DNA of 64,000 bases from Beaufortia kweichowensis (Eukaryota > Chordata > Actinopteri > Cypriniformes > Gastromyzontidae). The notes under the pieces are model-generated. The model did no database searches. It was not told the origin of the DNA and saw nothing but the letters and a program-made list of their open reading frames with translations. Below are positions 1 through 12,218 of this stretch, one piece after another. Both the position numbers and the translations under genes were made by a program. Location of the stretch: the NCBI GenBank assembly GCA_019155185.1, contig CM032817.1:124001-188000 (forward strand), read 5' to 3'. The first letter of the stretch is position 1, and each line of letters begins with the position of its first letter.

Positions 1-2330
1 TGTGGACTATCGTATCGTGTTTGGAGCTATTAGGTTCAATAATCAAAAGCTCTGTCTTGTTGGAGTTAAGTAGAAGGAAGTTGTTTGCCATCCATATTCT
101 AATATCGTTGATACAGTCTATTAGCTTTGAAAACAGTGGGTTTTGTCAGGTTCTGAGGAAATATAAAGCTGGGTATCGAGTCAAGCGTAACAGTGGAAGT
201 TGATGTCATGTTTCTTAATAATATCTCAGAGGGAAAGCATAAATAGTGCGAAGACAATGGGACCAAGAACTGATCCCTGTGGTACGCCGTGTTTTACCTG
301 AGAGTAATAAAATTTTTCCTCGTTAGCATAGACAAAGTGGTAGCGATCAGTTAAATAAGATTTGAACCAGGCTAAGGCTTGACCATTTATGCCAACAAGG
401 TTTTCCAGTCTATCGAGTAAGATTGTATGATCTATTGTATCAAAAGCTGCACTGAGGTCGAGTAATATAAGAATAGATGTTTCAATCGCGATCTGATGCT
501 AGAAGGAGGTCATTTGTCACTCTGAGCATGGCTGTTTCTGTGCTGTGATGGGGCCTGAATCCTGATTGAAATTTTTCATAGATGCCATTTTTCGCTAGGA
601 ATGTCTGTAGTTGTTTGGACACAACCTTTTCCAGTATTTTTGATAAGAAGGGGAGATTAGAGATTGGTCTAAAGTTGGATAGGTCTCCCTGGTCGAGATT
701 AGGTTTTTTAATGAGAGGCCTAATAACTGCCATTTTAAAGGCTGCTGGAACATAGCCTAATTCTAAGGATGAATTAATAATATTGAGCACTGGTTCGAAA
801 CTACAGGAAAACTTCTTTTAGTAGTTTTGTAGGAATGGGATCTAATATACAGGATGATGATTTTGATGAGTTTATTATTTTGAGTTCATCCATTTTAATA
901 GCATTGAATGATTCTAGTTGTACTATTGGCATGATGGGGATGGGGATACTATAAGATATAGAGGTGGCTGGCTGTGTAGATGCAATATTGTCCCTAATCT
1001 GCTTGATTTTATTATCAAAAAATTTCATAAAGGTGTTACTATCGTGGCTGTAGTTTAGCATCTTTTTTCTGTAAATGATTTGTTTTAGTCAGTTTTAGAC
1101 TGTATTAAAAAGAAATCGGGTTATTTTGATTTTCTGTGATCAACTTGCTGAAATAGGACGATTTGGTGGTTTTAGAGCCTTTTGTACTTGTTGGTACTCT
1201 CTTTCCATGCATCGCGCCATACTTCTAGGTTCGTAGTCCTCCATCTACGTTCCATTTTTCTAGTTGCTTTTTTAGGGCTGAGGTGTGGTTGTTATACCAC
1301 AGTGCTGGCGTTCTTTCTTTTATTCTTTTTAATCTAATAGGTGCAACAACTTCTAAAGTACCTGAAAAGGCTTTGTTTAATGTTTCTGTTACAGTGTCAA
1401 GATCTTCATTTTTGTTGATTACATTAAGGGTTTGATATAGATTTGGAAGATTGTTAATAAAACTATCTTTAGTGGTAGAGATGATTGATCTGCTTGATCT
1501 GAACCGAGGTGTAGGACAAGCGGGTTTATCTAAAAGTACAGTATAGGTTATGAGGCAGTGAAATAGCATCGCTCTGAGGTAATATTTTTCATGTTGTTTA
1601 TGTTTAGTCCAAAAGATAGAATTAGGTCTAGAGTGTGCTTACATTTATGTGTGGGACCTGACACCTTTTGGCTAACACCAAGCGAATCCAGGATATCCAT
1701 AAAAGCTATCACGTGGCAGCATCTTTTGGATTATCAATGTGTATGTTAAAGTCACCAACGATTAGAGCTTTATCTACGGTGACTGACTAATTCTGACAGA
1801 AAATCAGCAAATCTAGTTGAGGAAGTCTATATGATGTCCCGGTGGTCTGTAAATGGTAGCCATTATGAAGGACAAATGTTTGTTGCGACCGTTTGGGAGT
1901 GACATATTTAGCACCATTATTTCAATTTCAAATTTTCTAGATTTAAGATTAACACAGAATAGGTTGCAGCAATACCGCCACCTCTACCTTTCTGACGAGG
2001 CTCGTGCTTATAGTAAAAGTCTTGTGGAGTAGATTCATTCAGACTGGTAAAATCATCTGTTTTAAGCCAAGTTTCTGTCAGGCACAGCGATCCAAGTTGT
2101 GGTCTGTAATAATTTAAGTTGATAATGTATTCTTTGTTAGAAAGTGACCTGATGTTAAGCAGACCAAATTTTAGCCATTTAGTTGCATCTATTTGTAGAT
2201 TGTTTTCTAGTTTAATATTAATTAGGGTTTGTGTATTTTGGTTTAGAGTATGCTATATATTTTTGTTTTGTTTGTTCGGGAAACAGGACACAGTCTCTGT
2301 GTTGATATGTGGGTTGTAAAAACTCTATAT
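1..2330 (-). pseudogene. LINE copy A ORF2: endonuclease-reverse transcriptase, broken
   Basis: ORF2 of this LINE class nicks target DNA with an APE-type endonuclease and primes reverse transcription on the nick. Here the endonuclease lies at about 2,320-1,560 and is too frameshifted to read as one frame. A linker follows at 1,569-1,225. The RT starts at 1,061-801 (DPIPTKLLKEV) and continues at 790-482, with motifs typical of the group (FRPISNLPFLSKILEKVV, then FQSGFRPHHSTETAM). The RT core continues to base 1 in pieces. The frame changes at about 795 and several times above 1,570. Full-length ORF2 proteins of this group are about 900-1,000 residues; no stretch here exceeds about 115. Confidence 0.8.
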
Positions 2331-2639
2331 GCTGTGATTTATGTGGCCTAAGTGACATGTCGAGGCAGCTTGCAGACGGATGGTTAAGCCGATTGGTCTG
2401 CTTCCTGACCTGGGCCCCGGATAGTCAGATTTTACTCTTAAGACTATTGTTCCAAATTTCTAGAGAGGACAGCAGCTCCTCCCCAGGAGGGTGGAGGCCG
2501 TCTCTCTTTAACAGGTCAGGTCTCCTCCAGAAATATTTCCAGTTGTCTATATAACCTATATTGTTTTCGGGCACCACTTAGACATCCAGCCATGCAGTGA
2601 CAGTAGTCTACTGTAGGTCTCATCACCCCGGTGGCGGGT

Positions 2640-3430
2640 AGGAGACCAGAGCATATTACGGTGTCTGACAAAGTTTTTGCAACTTCACACATTTCCTTAA
2701 TATTATATTTAGAGATCTCCGATTGGCGGAGTCTCGTATCATTAGTGCTGACGTGAATAACAATTTTAGAAAAATTCTACGTTTAGCCTTAGCCAGCACT
2801 TTCAGTTTGGATCTAATGTCAGGCGCTCTGGCTCCTGGTATGCATTCAACTATGGTGGCTGGAGTCTCTATTTCCACGTTCCGTAAAACAGAATCACCAA
2901 TAACCAGGGGCTTTGACACGGGTGCCTCAGCATGTGTGGCTGAGCCGGAGAGAACCGGTTGAGATAATAACTGGAGCGGGAGAGTGGTGCGGCTTTTCTT
3001 TACGACTTCACGCCGCCTGACTGTCACCCAGCTGCCCTGCCGCCGGGCCTACAGTCGGAACCAAGCCGTTATTATCGCGACGTTATGCTAGTAGCATCCG
3101 AAAAGAGTGTCAGAGTTATTACTAGCCTTACTATTCTCAACAAGAGTACGGATCGTGATTCTAATTCTGTAACCTTCTCCGTTAGCCCTTACTATGTCTT
3201 TACATTTATCATGCGTGAAACCCTCATCGCTAACGGAAGAAGCTAAGCTATACATGTGACAGGAGATGCAAGTTACGACAATAAGTGAAGGAGTAGTTTT
3301 ATTACCGTTTGCGTGCCGAGTGCCTGAGGTCTCGAAGTCCGGTTGCAGAGTGGGGGAAGAGGTTCTCTGTTGTCTGCATCGTGCCGGGGCTGGGGTGATG
3401 TTTAGCACAGCAGATCGGGTCCGGTGTGAC
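2640..3430 (-). pseudogene. LINE copy A ORF1 with SGNH/esterase-like domain
   Basis: The region upstream of ORF2 in the element encodes the first protein. At 3,027-2,656 it shows a basic stretch (MTVRRREVVKKSRTTLP), then PLVIGDSVLRNVEIETPAT, then GARAPDIRSKLKVLAKAKR. GDS followed by a G-x-R-A-xDIR block is the pattern of the SGNH-hydrolase-like esterase domain known in ORF1 of CR1/L2 elements; GDS would hold the nucleophile serine. Further upstream (about 3,260-3,190) is a Cys-containing segment (HDKCKDIVRANGEGYRIRI), perhaps the N-terminal zinc/coiled-coil part. The GTND-type block is present only in scrambled frame (SALMIRDSANRRSLNI). Frameshifts make it non-functional. The same domain is in copy B at 9,162-8,765. 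Confidence 0.7.
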
Positions 3431-4219
3431 TGGGTCCATGCAAATTCTCAGACCGTCTCCCGTTCGCAGTATCACGGAGCACAAAAAGCAGAAAGACACG
3501 CATCGGATAGATCCGCCATTAGAAAAGGTATGTTGCGTATGTATATTATCAGAGTTATGTATACACCAGTTTAATTCAATTCAATTCAATTTTATTTGTA
3601 TAGCGCTTTTCACAAAGGACATTGTATCAAAGCAGCTTTACATGTAATGACATAGTTTTTTTTGAATCCCTGACCACTGACTGCTCTTTAGGAGAGAAAA
3701 AACCCCGTGACATGACGTGTTATAGGTGCAATCCGTAGCATGTGCAATCCGGAATAGGGGACACAAATTGCCATTGATCGCATCCATAACTCACTATGCA
3801 GTTTACAGGATACAGATACAGACATTATAAGATACAGAACTTCACTATAAGAGAGTTAATAAAAAATGTTATATGTTAAGTGTAATGTGGTAAATTTGAT
3901 TTTAATATAACAGGTGCAGGAGGTTGTCCTGGGTGAGTCGATCATGAAGCAGCACCAGGGTGGGCATCAGGTGGGGCAGTGTTGCGCCAGCTGGAACTCA
4001 TTCCTCAGGATACCTCGGAGAAAGGGATAGGGGGATAGAGAGAGAGAGAGAAAAGGAGAGAGGAGGAGGGAGAGAAGGACAAAACAGAATTAGCGTTGCA
4101 GCCATTCCTATGTTGATTGTAAGCAGTTTTATGTGATATCACATGCAGTATGTATTATGTGTGTGTGCCCGGTTCCAGTTGAGGTTAACTATTGCGGCCT
4201 TAGAGAGTTGGGTCAAAGA

Positions 4220-4730
4220 TTATGTGAATGCAAGTGTAAACAGATAAGTCTTTAATGTAGTTTTAAACTGTTCGACTGTGTCTGAGTCCCGGACTTTACT
4301 GGGAAGGTTATTCCATAGTTTAGAAGCTAAGTAGGAGAAAGATCTGCCACCTTTAGATTTCTTTGATACTCTTGGAACTATTAAGAGCCCGTTGTTTTGT
4401 GAACGTAATGTCCGTGATGGGTTGTATGCTGATAATAGTTCACGGAGGTATAGAGGTGCTAAGCCATTTAGTGCTTTGTATGTCATTAACAGAATTTTAA
4501 AATCGATGCGATATTTTACAGGTAGCCAGTGCAGTGTTGCTAGGAGTGGACTAATGTGGTCATACTTTTTTGATCTAGTGAGAACTCTAGCAGCTGCATT
4601 TTGAACCAGCTGAAGCTTATTTATTTGCTTTGCATGACATCCCCCCAGTAATGAATTACAGTAGTCGATTCTGGAGGTCATAAAGGCGTGGATTAGTTTC
4701 TCTATATCCGAGAAAGACAGTAGAGTTAAG
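4220..4730 (-). pseudogene. LINE copy B: C-terminal domain of the reverse transcriptase protein
   Basis: This is one clean 150-residue reading frame on the minus strand. It carries the conserved C-terminal region of CR1/L2/Jockey-type ORF2 proteins: SRIDYCNSLLGG, KLQLVQNAAARVLT, HISPLLATLHWLPV, FKILLMTYKALNGLAPLYL, and finally LWNNLPSKVRDS before the stop. This end of the protein is thought to help template recognition. The match to copy C at 37,610-38,110 is close, with only a few indels. The solo LTR at 4,865 lies just upstream in the transcript sense, so this domain is cut off from its RT core. Confidence 0.85.
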
Positions 4731-4864
4731 TAGAAGGAAGTTGTTTGCCATCCATTTTCTAATATCGTTAATACAGTCTATTAGCTTAGTAAAACGGTGG
4801 GGTTTGTTAGGTTCTGAGGAAATATAGAGCTGGGTATCGTCAGCGTAGCAGTGGAAGTTGATGT

Positions 4865-6005
4865 TGTAGTGATTCTGTGGGGATGGTGTTATTTAAAACA
4901 CTCTCCAGCATCTCTACTAGTTATAGTGAAACTAAGACGTTGTTATTTAAAACACGGTTCAGTTTCAGGTTATAATTACTTGTGGCTCAAATGGAAATAC
5001 TTACAGATAAAGATTATTAACTATATGTATTTTGTAGCATTACCTGGTGCAATAAACGCGTTATTCTTCTGGCCTTGATTAACAACGGTCCATGTCCAAT
5101 ACAGTAATACATACGGAGCCGGTAACAGTATCGCACAGTTTAAGGGATGTGTTATGAGCATTAAGCAGAGACAATCATGAGTGAATACAAATGAATATTT
5201 ATTAACTAAGCTACTGAGATATGATATGGATTAACTAACACAAACACAAACACATACACATTCACACAAGATAAAGCATAGAAAAATTAGAGTAAAGAGT
5301 AAAGAATGGCATATTAAATCAGCAGGACACAACCACCGTGTTTTTCTCTACAAAAGTTCACCTTGGTTAGCCAAGGGCAGTTGCTTAAAGCGCTGTTGAA
5401 TTGAGTGATACTTGCATTGAACAGTTAGTCGGCGTCGGCAAGAATCCTGGTGCTGGAGAGAGAAGAGAGTGTGTCCCGTGGATTCGGGAAGTCCGTTGGG
5501 AGAGCCGAAGTTTCATGAAGTGTCGAAGTCTGTCGAAGTAAGATTGCCGGAAAAGCTGTCCTGAAGAAGGGCAGGTCCCACGAAGTTTTGGAGAGATTCC
5601 AAGTTTCTGAGCAAATGAGTTGTTTGATGCATTGTGGTCTTAAAGGCTGCATGGTCACGCCCAGTCAGGTCTTTTGACCAATGGCAAAAGGGCGTGGTTC
5701 TTGTGAGAAATCTCTTTGTCCTTCTCTGTGACAAATGATTTACACAGGTGCGGTTTATGTCCTGTTTGCACGAACACATAAACTTATTGCAAAATTGAGT
5801 ATGATGCACGCCATGACTATGTACTGTGCATCATTATTTAGGAAATAATTTGTGGATCATTTTGATACCACACACGAGAGAGAGAAGTGAAGTAAGAACA
5901 ATAGTTATTCATTCATCTGTCATGACATAAAAGTTAAACTTCAATGACACTGAAATGCATGCAATAACTATGGCGGGGTATCACGTGATTATGGAGGAAT
6001 ACACA

Positions 6006-6059
<54 letters not shown>

Positions 6060-6388
6060 TACAAATTGGGCAGTTTTGTCCCGCTCATCCTAAAGAGTCT
6101 CTTTGAGGTGTTTGGAATGTACTTCTCTAGTCCTCTCTGCAAATCTCCAGGGTGCCTGGAGAATCTCAGGGAGTTGAGCTGGGGGGTTACCCTCTCTGGG
6201 GAAGGCCAGAGAGGTACCATAACTGTCCTCCTGAGGTTAAGTAACAACTTGACAGGTCATCACTTAACCCAGACTTTCTGGAGCCAAAAGGGGTTCTGGT
6301 GTTGACTTCCCCCGTAGGAATTTGTTGTTGGTTGTAACTTTATGATCCCTTAAAGAAATCCAACATTTGGCCCGGCCAAGTCTCTACA
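4865..6388 (-). mobile_element. Solo LTR of family LTR-A (1,524 bp) inside LINE copy B
   Basis: The element begins TGTAGTGATT at 4,865 and ends TCTCTACA at 6,388, giving TGTAG..CTACA inverted ends. It is flanked by ATGT at 4,861-4,864 and 6,389-6,392, a 4-bp target duplication, and the LINE sequence resumes exactly after it. There is no internal coding region, so it is a solo LTR left by recombination between two LTRs. On the minus strand it has an AATAAA-type signal (around 5,205) and a CCAAT-containing region with a TTTAAG box, so its transcription is probably leftward. A long AT microsatellite lies at 6,011-6,056. The superfamily is not known: the ends fit either ERV or Gypsy. Confidence 0.8.
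6011..6056. repeat. (AT)n microsatellite inside the solo LTR
   Basis: An uninterrupted AT dinucleotide run. The same place in other LTR-A copies holds mixed AT/GA runs (10,460-10,505; 11,855-11,893) and a GATA array (25,577-25,745), so this is a hypervariable site of the family. Confidence 0.95.
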
Positions 6389-8440
6389 ATGTCATGTTTC
6401 TTAATAATATCTCCGAGGGGTAGCATATATAGTGCAAAGACAATTGGGCCAAGAACTGATCCCTGTGGTGCCGTATTTTACCTGAGAGTAGTAAGATTTT
6501 TCATCGTTGGCATACACAAATTGGTAACGATCAGTTAAATAAGATTTAAACCAGGCTAAGGCTTGACCATTAATGCCAACATGGTTTTTCAGTCTATCGA
6601 GTAGGATTGTATGATCTATTGTATCAAAAAGCTGCACTGAGGTCGGAGTAATATAAGAATAGATGTCTCACTGCGATCTGATGCTAAAAGGAGGTCATTT
6701 TGTCACTCTGAGCATGGCTGTTTCTGTACTGTGATGAGGCCTGAATCCTGATTGAAATTTTTTTCATAAATGCTATTTTCGGCTAGGAATGTCTGTAGTT
6801 GTTTGGACACAACCTTTTCTAGTATTTTGATAAGAAAGGAGATTCGAGATTGGTCTGAAGTTGGATAGGTCTCCTTGGTCAGAGATTAGGTTTTAATGAG
6901 AGGCTTAATAACTGCCATTTTGAAGGCCGCTGGGACGTAGCCCTAGTTCTAGGATGAGTTAATAATGTTGAGTACAGGTTCTGAGACTGCAGAAAAACTT
7001 CTTTTAGTAGTTTTGTTGGGATGGGATCTATTATACAGGATGAAGATTTAGATGAATTTATTATTTTGTGAGTTCATCTATTTTTAGATGAGGTGGCAGG
7101 CTGTGTAGATGCAATATTGTCCCTAATCTGCTCGATTTTATTATCAAAAAATTTCATAAAGGTGTTACTATCGCCATGCTGTAGTTTTAACATCTTTTTC
7201 TGTAAATGATTTATTTCCAGTCAGCTTTATGACTGTGTTAAAAAAGAAATCATGGGTTATTTTGATTTTCTGCGATCAACTTGCTAAAATAGAGACGCTT
7301 TGGTGGTTTTTAGAACCTGTTTGTACTTGTTGGTGCTCTCTTTCCATGCATCGCGCCATACTTCTAGGTTCAGTAGTCCTCCATCTACGTTCCATTTTTC
7401 TGGTTGCTTTTTTAGGGCTGAAGTGTGGTTATTATACCATGGTGCTGGCGTTCTATCTTTTATTCTTTTTAATCTGATGGGTGCGACAAGTTCTAAAGTG
7501 CCTGAAAAGCTTTGTTTAATGTTTCTGTTATACTGTCAAGATCCTCATTTTATTGATGATTACATTATGGGTTTGATATAGATTCGGAAGTTTGTTAATA
7601 AAACTATCTTTAGTGGTAGAAATGATTGATCGGCTTGATCTAAACCGATGTGTAGAGGCTTAGGGGTTTGTCTAAAAGTACAGTGTAAGTTATGAGGCAG
7701 TGATCTGAAATAGCATCGCTCTGAGGTAATATTTCTACGTTGTTTATGTTTAGTCCAAATGATAGAATTAGGTCTAAAGTGTGCTTACATTTATCGTGGG
7801 ACCTGAAACCTTTGGCTAACACTGCTGCCGAGTCCAGGATATCCATAAAAAAGCTATCGTGCCAGCGTCCTTTGGATTATCAATGTGTATGTTAAAGTCA
7901 CCAACGATTAGGGCTTTATCTACAGTAACTACTAATTCTGACAGAAAATCTGCAAATTCTTTAAGGAAGTCTATATGATGACCCGGTGGTCTGTAAATGG
8001 TAGCCATTATGAAGGACAAATGTTTGTTGCGGCCGTTTGGAAGTGACATATTTAAGCTTCATTATTTCAAAGGAGTTAAATTTCCTAGATTTAAGATTAA
8101 CGCAGAATATGTTGTTATAAATTGTGGCAACACCGCCACCTCTACCTTTAGAGCGAGGCTCGTGCTTATAGTAAAAGTCTTGTGGAGTAGATTCATTTAG
8201 ACTAGTAAAATCATCTGTTTTAGCCATGTTTCCGTTCAGGCACAGCATCTAGTTTGTGTTCTGTAATAATTTCATTGACAATATATTCTTTGTTGGAAAG
8301 CGACCTGATGTTAAGCAGGTCGAAGTTTAGCCATTTTGTTGCATCCATTTGGTTATTTTCTAGTTTAATATTAATTAGATTTGTATATTTTGGTTTAGAG
8401 TATAATAAAGGTTTGTTTGTTTGGGAAACAGACACAGTCT
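6389..8440 (-). pseudogene. LINE copy B ORF2: endonuclease and RT core, broken
   Basis: The N-terminus at 8,435-8,220 has the start of the endonuclease (LLNIRSLSNKEYIVNEII, EHKLDA). It continues at 8,248-7,961 (SLNESTPQDFYYKHEPRSK, RGGGVATIYNN) and 8,049-7,816 (MATIYRPPGHH, LIVGDFNIHIDNP), then 7,846-7,640 (SDAISDHCLITYTVLL). GDFN and SDH are catalytic motifs of the APE endonuclease. The RT core follows leftward in short pieces to 6,401, with DTIDHTILLDRLKNHVG at 6,637-6,401. At least eight frame changes occur, several being single-base gains in homopolymers. The protein is therefore lost, although nucleotide identity to copy C is high. Confidence 0.8.
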
Positions 8441-8764
8441 CTATATGTTGATAGGTGGGTTGTAAAACTCTATATGCTGTAATTTATGTGACTTGAGTGA
8501 CATGTCGTGGCAGCTTGCAGACGGATGGATAGGCCGATTCGTCTGCTTCCCTGACCTGGGCCCGGATAGTCAGATTTTACTCTTAAGACTATTATTCAAA
8601 TTCCTAGAGAGGACAACAGCCCCTTCCGTGAGGGATGGAGGCCATCTCTTTAACAGGTCAGGTCTCCTCTGGAAATATTTCCAGTTGTCTATATAGCCTA
8701 TATTATTTTCCGGCACCACTTAGACATCCAGCCATGCAGTGACAGTAGTCTACTGTAGGTCTCA

Positions 8765-9480
8765 TCACCCGCAAGCCGGTAGGAGACCAGAGCATATTAC
8801 AGTGTCTGACAAAGTTTTTGCAACTTCACACACTTCTTTAATATTATATTTTGCTTGATCTCCGATTGGCGGAGTCTCATATCGTTGTGCCGGCGTGAAT
8901 AACAATCTTAGAGTATTTACACGCTTAGTCTTAGCCAGCACTTTCAGTTTAGATCTAATGTCAGACGCTTCTGGCTCCCCGGTATACACTCGACTATGGT
9001 GGCTGGAGTCTCTATTCCCACGTTCCGTAAAATAGAATCACCAATAACCAGGGAGCTTGACACGGGTATCTCAGCATGTGTGTGGCTGAGTGGAGAATAC
9101 CGGTTTGAGATAATAACAGGGAGAGTGGTGCGCTTTCTTTTACGACTACGCCTGACCGTCACCCAGCTGCCCTGCCGCTTCGGGCCTACAGTCGGAACCG
9201 GGCCGTTATTATCGCCACGCTATACTAGACGATCCCGAGAGTGTCAGAGTTATCATTAGCCTTACTATTCTCAACAAGAGTAATGGATGCGTGTTTCTAA
9301 TTCTGTAACCTTCTCTGTTAGCCTTACTACATCTTTACATTTATCACATTGAAGCCCTTATCGCTAACGGAAGAGGCTAAGCTATACATGTGACACGCAG
9401 ATACAAGTTACAACAACAAGCGTTGGAGTAGGTTTATTACCGTATCGTGCGAGCCCGAGTGCCTGAGGTCTCGAAGTCCG
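8765..9480 (-). pseudogene. LINE copy B ORF1 with esterase-like domain
   Basis: This is equivalent to the ORF1 of copy A. At 9,162-8,944 the frame reads a basic N-terminal stretch, then SSLVIGDSILRNVGIETPAT. At 8,989-8,765 it continues with EASDIRSKLKVLAKTKR and ends with EVCEVAKTLSDTVICSGLLP. GDS is the likely nucleophile block of the SGNH-type fold; the terminal DTVICSGLLP is also seen, less well preserved, in copy A. One frameshift at about 8,970 separates the two halves. Having two copies allows the domain to be recognised although neither is intact. Confidence 0.68.
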
Positions 9481-9834
9481 GTTGCAGAGCAGGGAAGAAG
9501 TCCTCAGTTGTCTGTGTCGATTACCAGGGCTGGGGTGAAGTTAATCACAGCAGATCGGGACCGGTGTAAAATGGGTCCGTGAACACTCTCCGACCGCCGT
9601 TCGCTCGCAGTATGCGGAGCACAAAGAACAGAAAGACGTACATCGGATAGATCCGCCATTAGAAAGATACAGTATTAGTATGAGAGAGCGAATCTAGTAA
9701 ATCAAGTATTTAAATAATGACAATATGGGAGTAGAGTAAATAGCAGTGAATAGCAGATTTAGAATTAGTTTCGTAAGTAGAAAACTAGGTTTTAGTATCA
9801 AATCGGGTGGAGCTCAAACTTAGTCGACGGCTGG

Positions 9835-10842
9835 TCGACAACCACCGGTTTTTCTCTACAAAGTTCACTCTTTGGCAAGCAATTCTTAGCGCAGTTGAAT
9901 GGTGAAGGATAGGATACTTGCTATTGGTTAGTTTCGTTGGCACGAATCCAGGTGCGCGGAGAGCGAAAGTGAAGTCTCGCGACAAGTGTCGAAATCACGC
10001 GGAAATAGCGTTTGCGGAAAGTCTGTCCTGAAGAAAGGGCGGGTCCCACGAAGTTTTGGAGAGGTTCCAAGTTTTTTCTGAGCGAAGAGTTGTTCAATGC
10101 ATGGTGGTCTTAAAGGCGCGTGGGAAAAAGGGCGTGGTTTAGCGGGAGAAATCTCTTTGTCCTTCTCTGTGACAAGTGATTTACACAGATGCGGTTTCGT
10201 CCTGTTTGCGCCATCAACACAACTTATGGTGAAATTGAGTATGATGCATGCCATGACTATGTACCGTGCATCATTATTTAGAAATAATTAAGTGGATCAT
10301 TTTGATACCACACACGAGGGAGAGAGATGAATTAAGGCAAATGTTACTCTCATTCATTAGGTGTACATCTATCATGAAATATTAACTAAACCTTGATTAC
10401 ACTGAAATACATGCAATAACTATGACGGGGTATTACGTGATTATGGAGGAATATACACACATATATATATAGATATATATATCGAGAGAGAGAGAGAGAA
10501 AGAGATACAAATGGGTCAGTTTTAGTCCTGATTATCCCAGAGAGTCTCTCTCTCTGAGGTGTTTGGAATGTGTTTCTCTGATCCTCCTGGAATCTCCAGG
10601 GTCTGTGAAGTATCTCAAAAGGGACAGGAACCGGGGTGAATTCTGCTGGGGAGTCCAGAGAGGTGCCATAACTGTCCTACTGAGTAAAGTAGCGGCCGGT
10701 GGGTTATCACCTACCCAGACTTCCTGGAACCAAAAGGCATTACATTGTGGACCCCCTAAGAATTTAGCTTGGTTTAGTGTTTTAATGGCTGTGATCCCAT
10801 TAGAGGACCCCAACATCTGGCATGGTCAAATCACTGCAATAT
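9835..10842 (-). mobile_element. LTR-A copy 2 (one end missing)
   Basis: The sequence from about 9,835 matches the solo LTR at 4,865-6,388 from its ACAACCACCG block onward. It passes through the hypervariable dinucleotide site (10,460-10,505) to the terminal region ending CACTGCA at 10,842. About 0.5 kb corresponding to the start of the LTR is absent. The 9,690-9,835 stretch before it is not recognised and could be LINE 5' sequence. It lies directly before LTR-A copy 3 in the same orientation. Confidence 0.65.
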
Positions 10843-12218
10843 ATATTTCGTGGCATTACCGGTGCGGTAAAAGTAACAGCGGTGGCCTCTAGAACACTCG
10901 ATCCGCCGGTGTTCAACCAACTGTGTTAACTTTAACTTTAAATGAGATGCATTATTCTTCTGGCCTTGATGAATAACGGTCCGTGCCCAATACAGCAATA
11001 CTACACTAGAGCCGGGTAACGGTATTGCACGTTTAAGGGATGTGTTATGAGCATTAAGCAGAGACAATCATGAATGAATACAAACAAATATTTATTGACT
11101 AAGCTATTAACACAACATAGACTAACTAACACAAAACACATACACATTCACAATTATACAAGGTAAAGAATGGCATATTAAATCAACGGGACACAACCAC
11201 CAGGGTTTTTCTCTACAAAGTTCACTCTTTGGCAAGCAATTCTTAGCGCCAGTTGAATGGTGAAGGATAAACTTGCTATTGGTTAGTTTCGTTGGCAAAG
11301 AATCCAGGTGCGCGGAGAGAGAAAGAGAATGTCTCACGACAGCGAAGTGAAGTCTCGCGACGTGTAAATTTGCGGAAAGTCTGTCCTGAAGAAGAGGGCA
11401 GGTCCCACGAAGTTTTGGAGAGGTTCCAAGTTTTCTGAGCAAAGAGTTGTTCAATGCATGGTGGTCTTAAAGGCACAGCTGTCACGCGCCCTGTCAGGTC
11501 TTTTGACCAATGGCAAAAGGGCGTGGTTAGCGCTGAGGAGAAATCTCTTTGTCCTTCTCTGTGACAAATGATTTACACAGGTACTCGGGTTTCGTCCTGT
11601 TTGCACCGAACACACAACTTATTGTAAATTGAGTATGATGCACGCCATGACTATGTACTGTGCATCATTATTTAGGAAATAATTTGTGGATCATTTTGAT
11701 ACCACACACGAGGAGAGAGATGAATTAAGGCAAATGTTACTCATTCATTCGTGTACATCTATCATGAGATATTAATTAAACCTTGATTACACTGAAATAC
11801 ATGCAATAACTATGACAGGGTATTACGTGATTATGGAGGAATATACACACACACATATATATATATATATATCGAGAGAGAGAAAGAAAGAGATACGAAT
11901 CGGGCAGTTTTAGTCCTGATTATCCCAGAGAGTCTCTTTGAGGTGTTAGGAATGTGTTTCTCTGATCCTCCCTGGAATCTCCAGGGGTCTGTAGTATCTC
12001 AAAGGGACAGAACCGGGGTGAATTCTGCTGGGGGAGTCCAGAGAGGTGCCATAACTGTCCTACTGAGTTAAGTAACGGCCGGTGGGTTATCACCTACCCA
12101 GACTTCTTGGAGCCAAAAGGCATTACATTGTGGACCCCCCCTAAGAATTTGGCAGTTTAGTGTTTATAGCTGTGATCCCATTAGAGGACCCCAACATCTG
12201 GCATGGTCAAATCACTAC
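10843..12218 (-). mobile_element. LTR-A copy 3
   Basis: This starts inside the LTR (a TTTCGTGGCATTACCGG block at about 10,849) and runs to the CACTACA terminus at 12,218, so it lacks roughly the first 170 bp. All landmarks are present in order: the GAGCATTAAGCAGAGACAAT block, the AATAAATATT-type signal on the minus strand, the CCAATGGCAAAAGGGCG block, the dinucleotide run (11,855-11,893), and the terminal 300 bp. It is closer to copy 2 than to copy 1, suggesting that copies 2 and 3 came from one insertion or one duplication. No coding region is visible. Confidence 0.68.

Larger units (their letters stand above)
1..3572 (-). mobile_element. CR1/L2-group LINE, copy A (3' part beyond window)
   Basis: This is a non-LTR retrotransposon on the minus strand, so its 5' end is on the right near 3,572 and its 3' part runs off the left edge. 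Reading right to left, it shows an ORF1 with an esterase-like domain (about 3,400-2,640), then an ORF2 with an apurinic-type endonuclease and a reverse transcriptase. It matches copies B (3,573-9,690) and C (36,923-40,582) along its length. Copy B begins immediately at its 5' end, so A and B are head to tail. Many small indels break every reading frame, so this copy is dead. The CR1/L2 assignment rests on the domain order, the RT motifs and the ORF1 type; it was not tested by phylogeny. Confidence 0.85.
3573..9690 (-). mobile_element. CR1/L2-group LINE, copy B, nearly full length
   Basis: The 3' end is marked at 3,574-3,600 by a repeated TTCAA-type tail followed by the conserved 3' region. 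The element then runs through the RT C-terminal domain (4,690-4,220), the RT core and endonuclease (8,440-6,389) and ORF1 (about 9,480-8,765), to a 5' end near 9,690. Without the LTR inserted at 4,865-6,388 it is about 4.6 kb, a normal length for this class. The 3' untranslated part contains a GAGA-rich tract at about 4,036-4,075. It abuts copy A in the same orientation. The exact 5' boundary is uncertain because an LTR-A copy starts at about 9,835. Confidence 0.82.
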
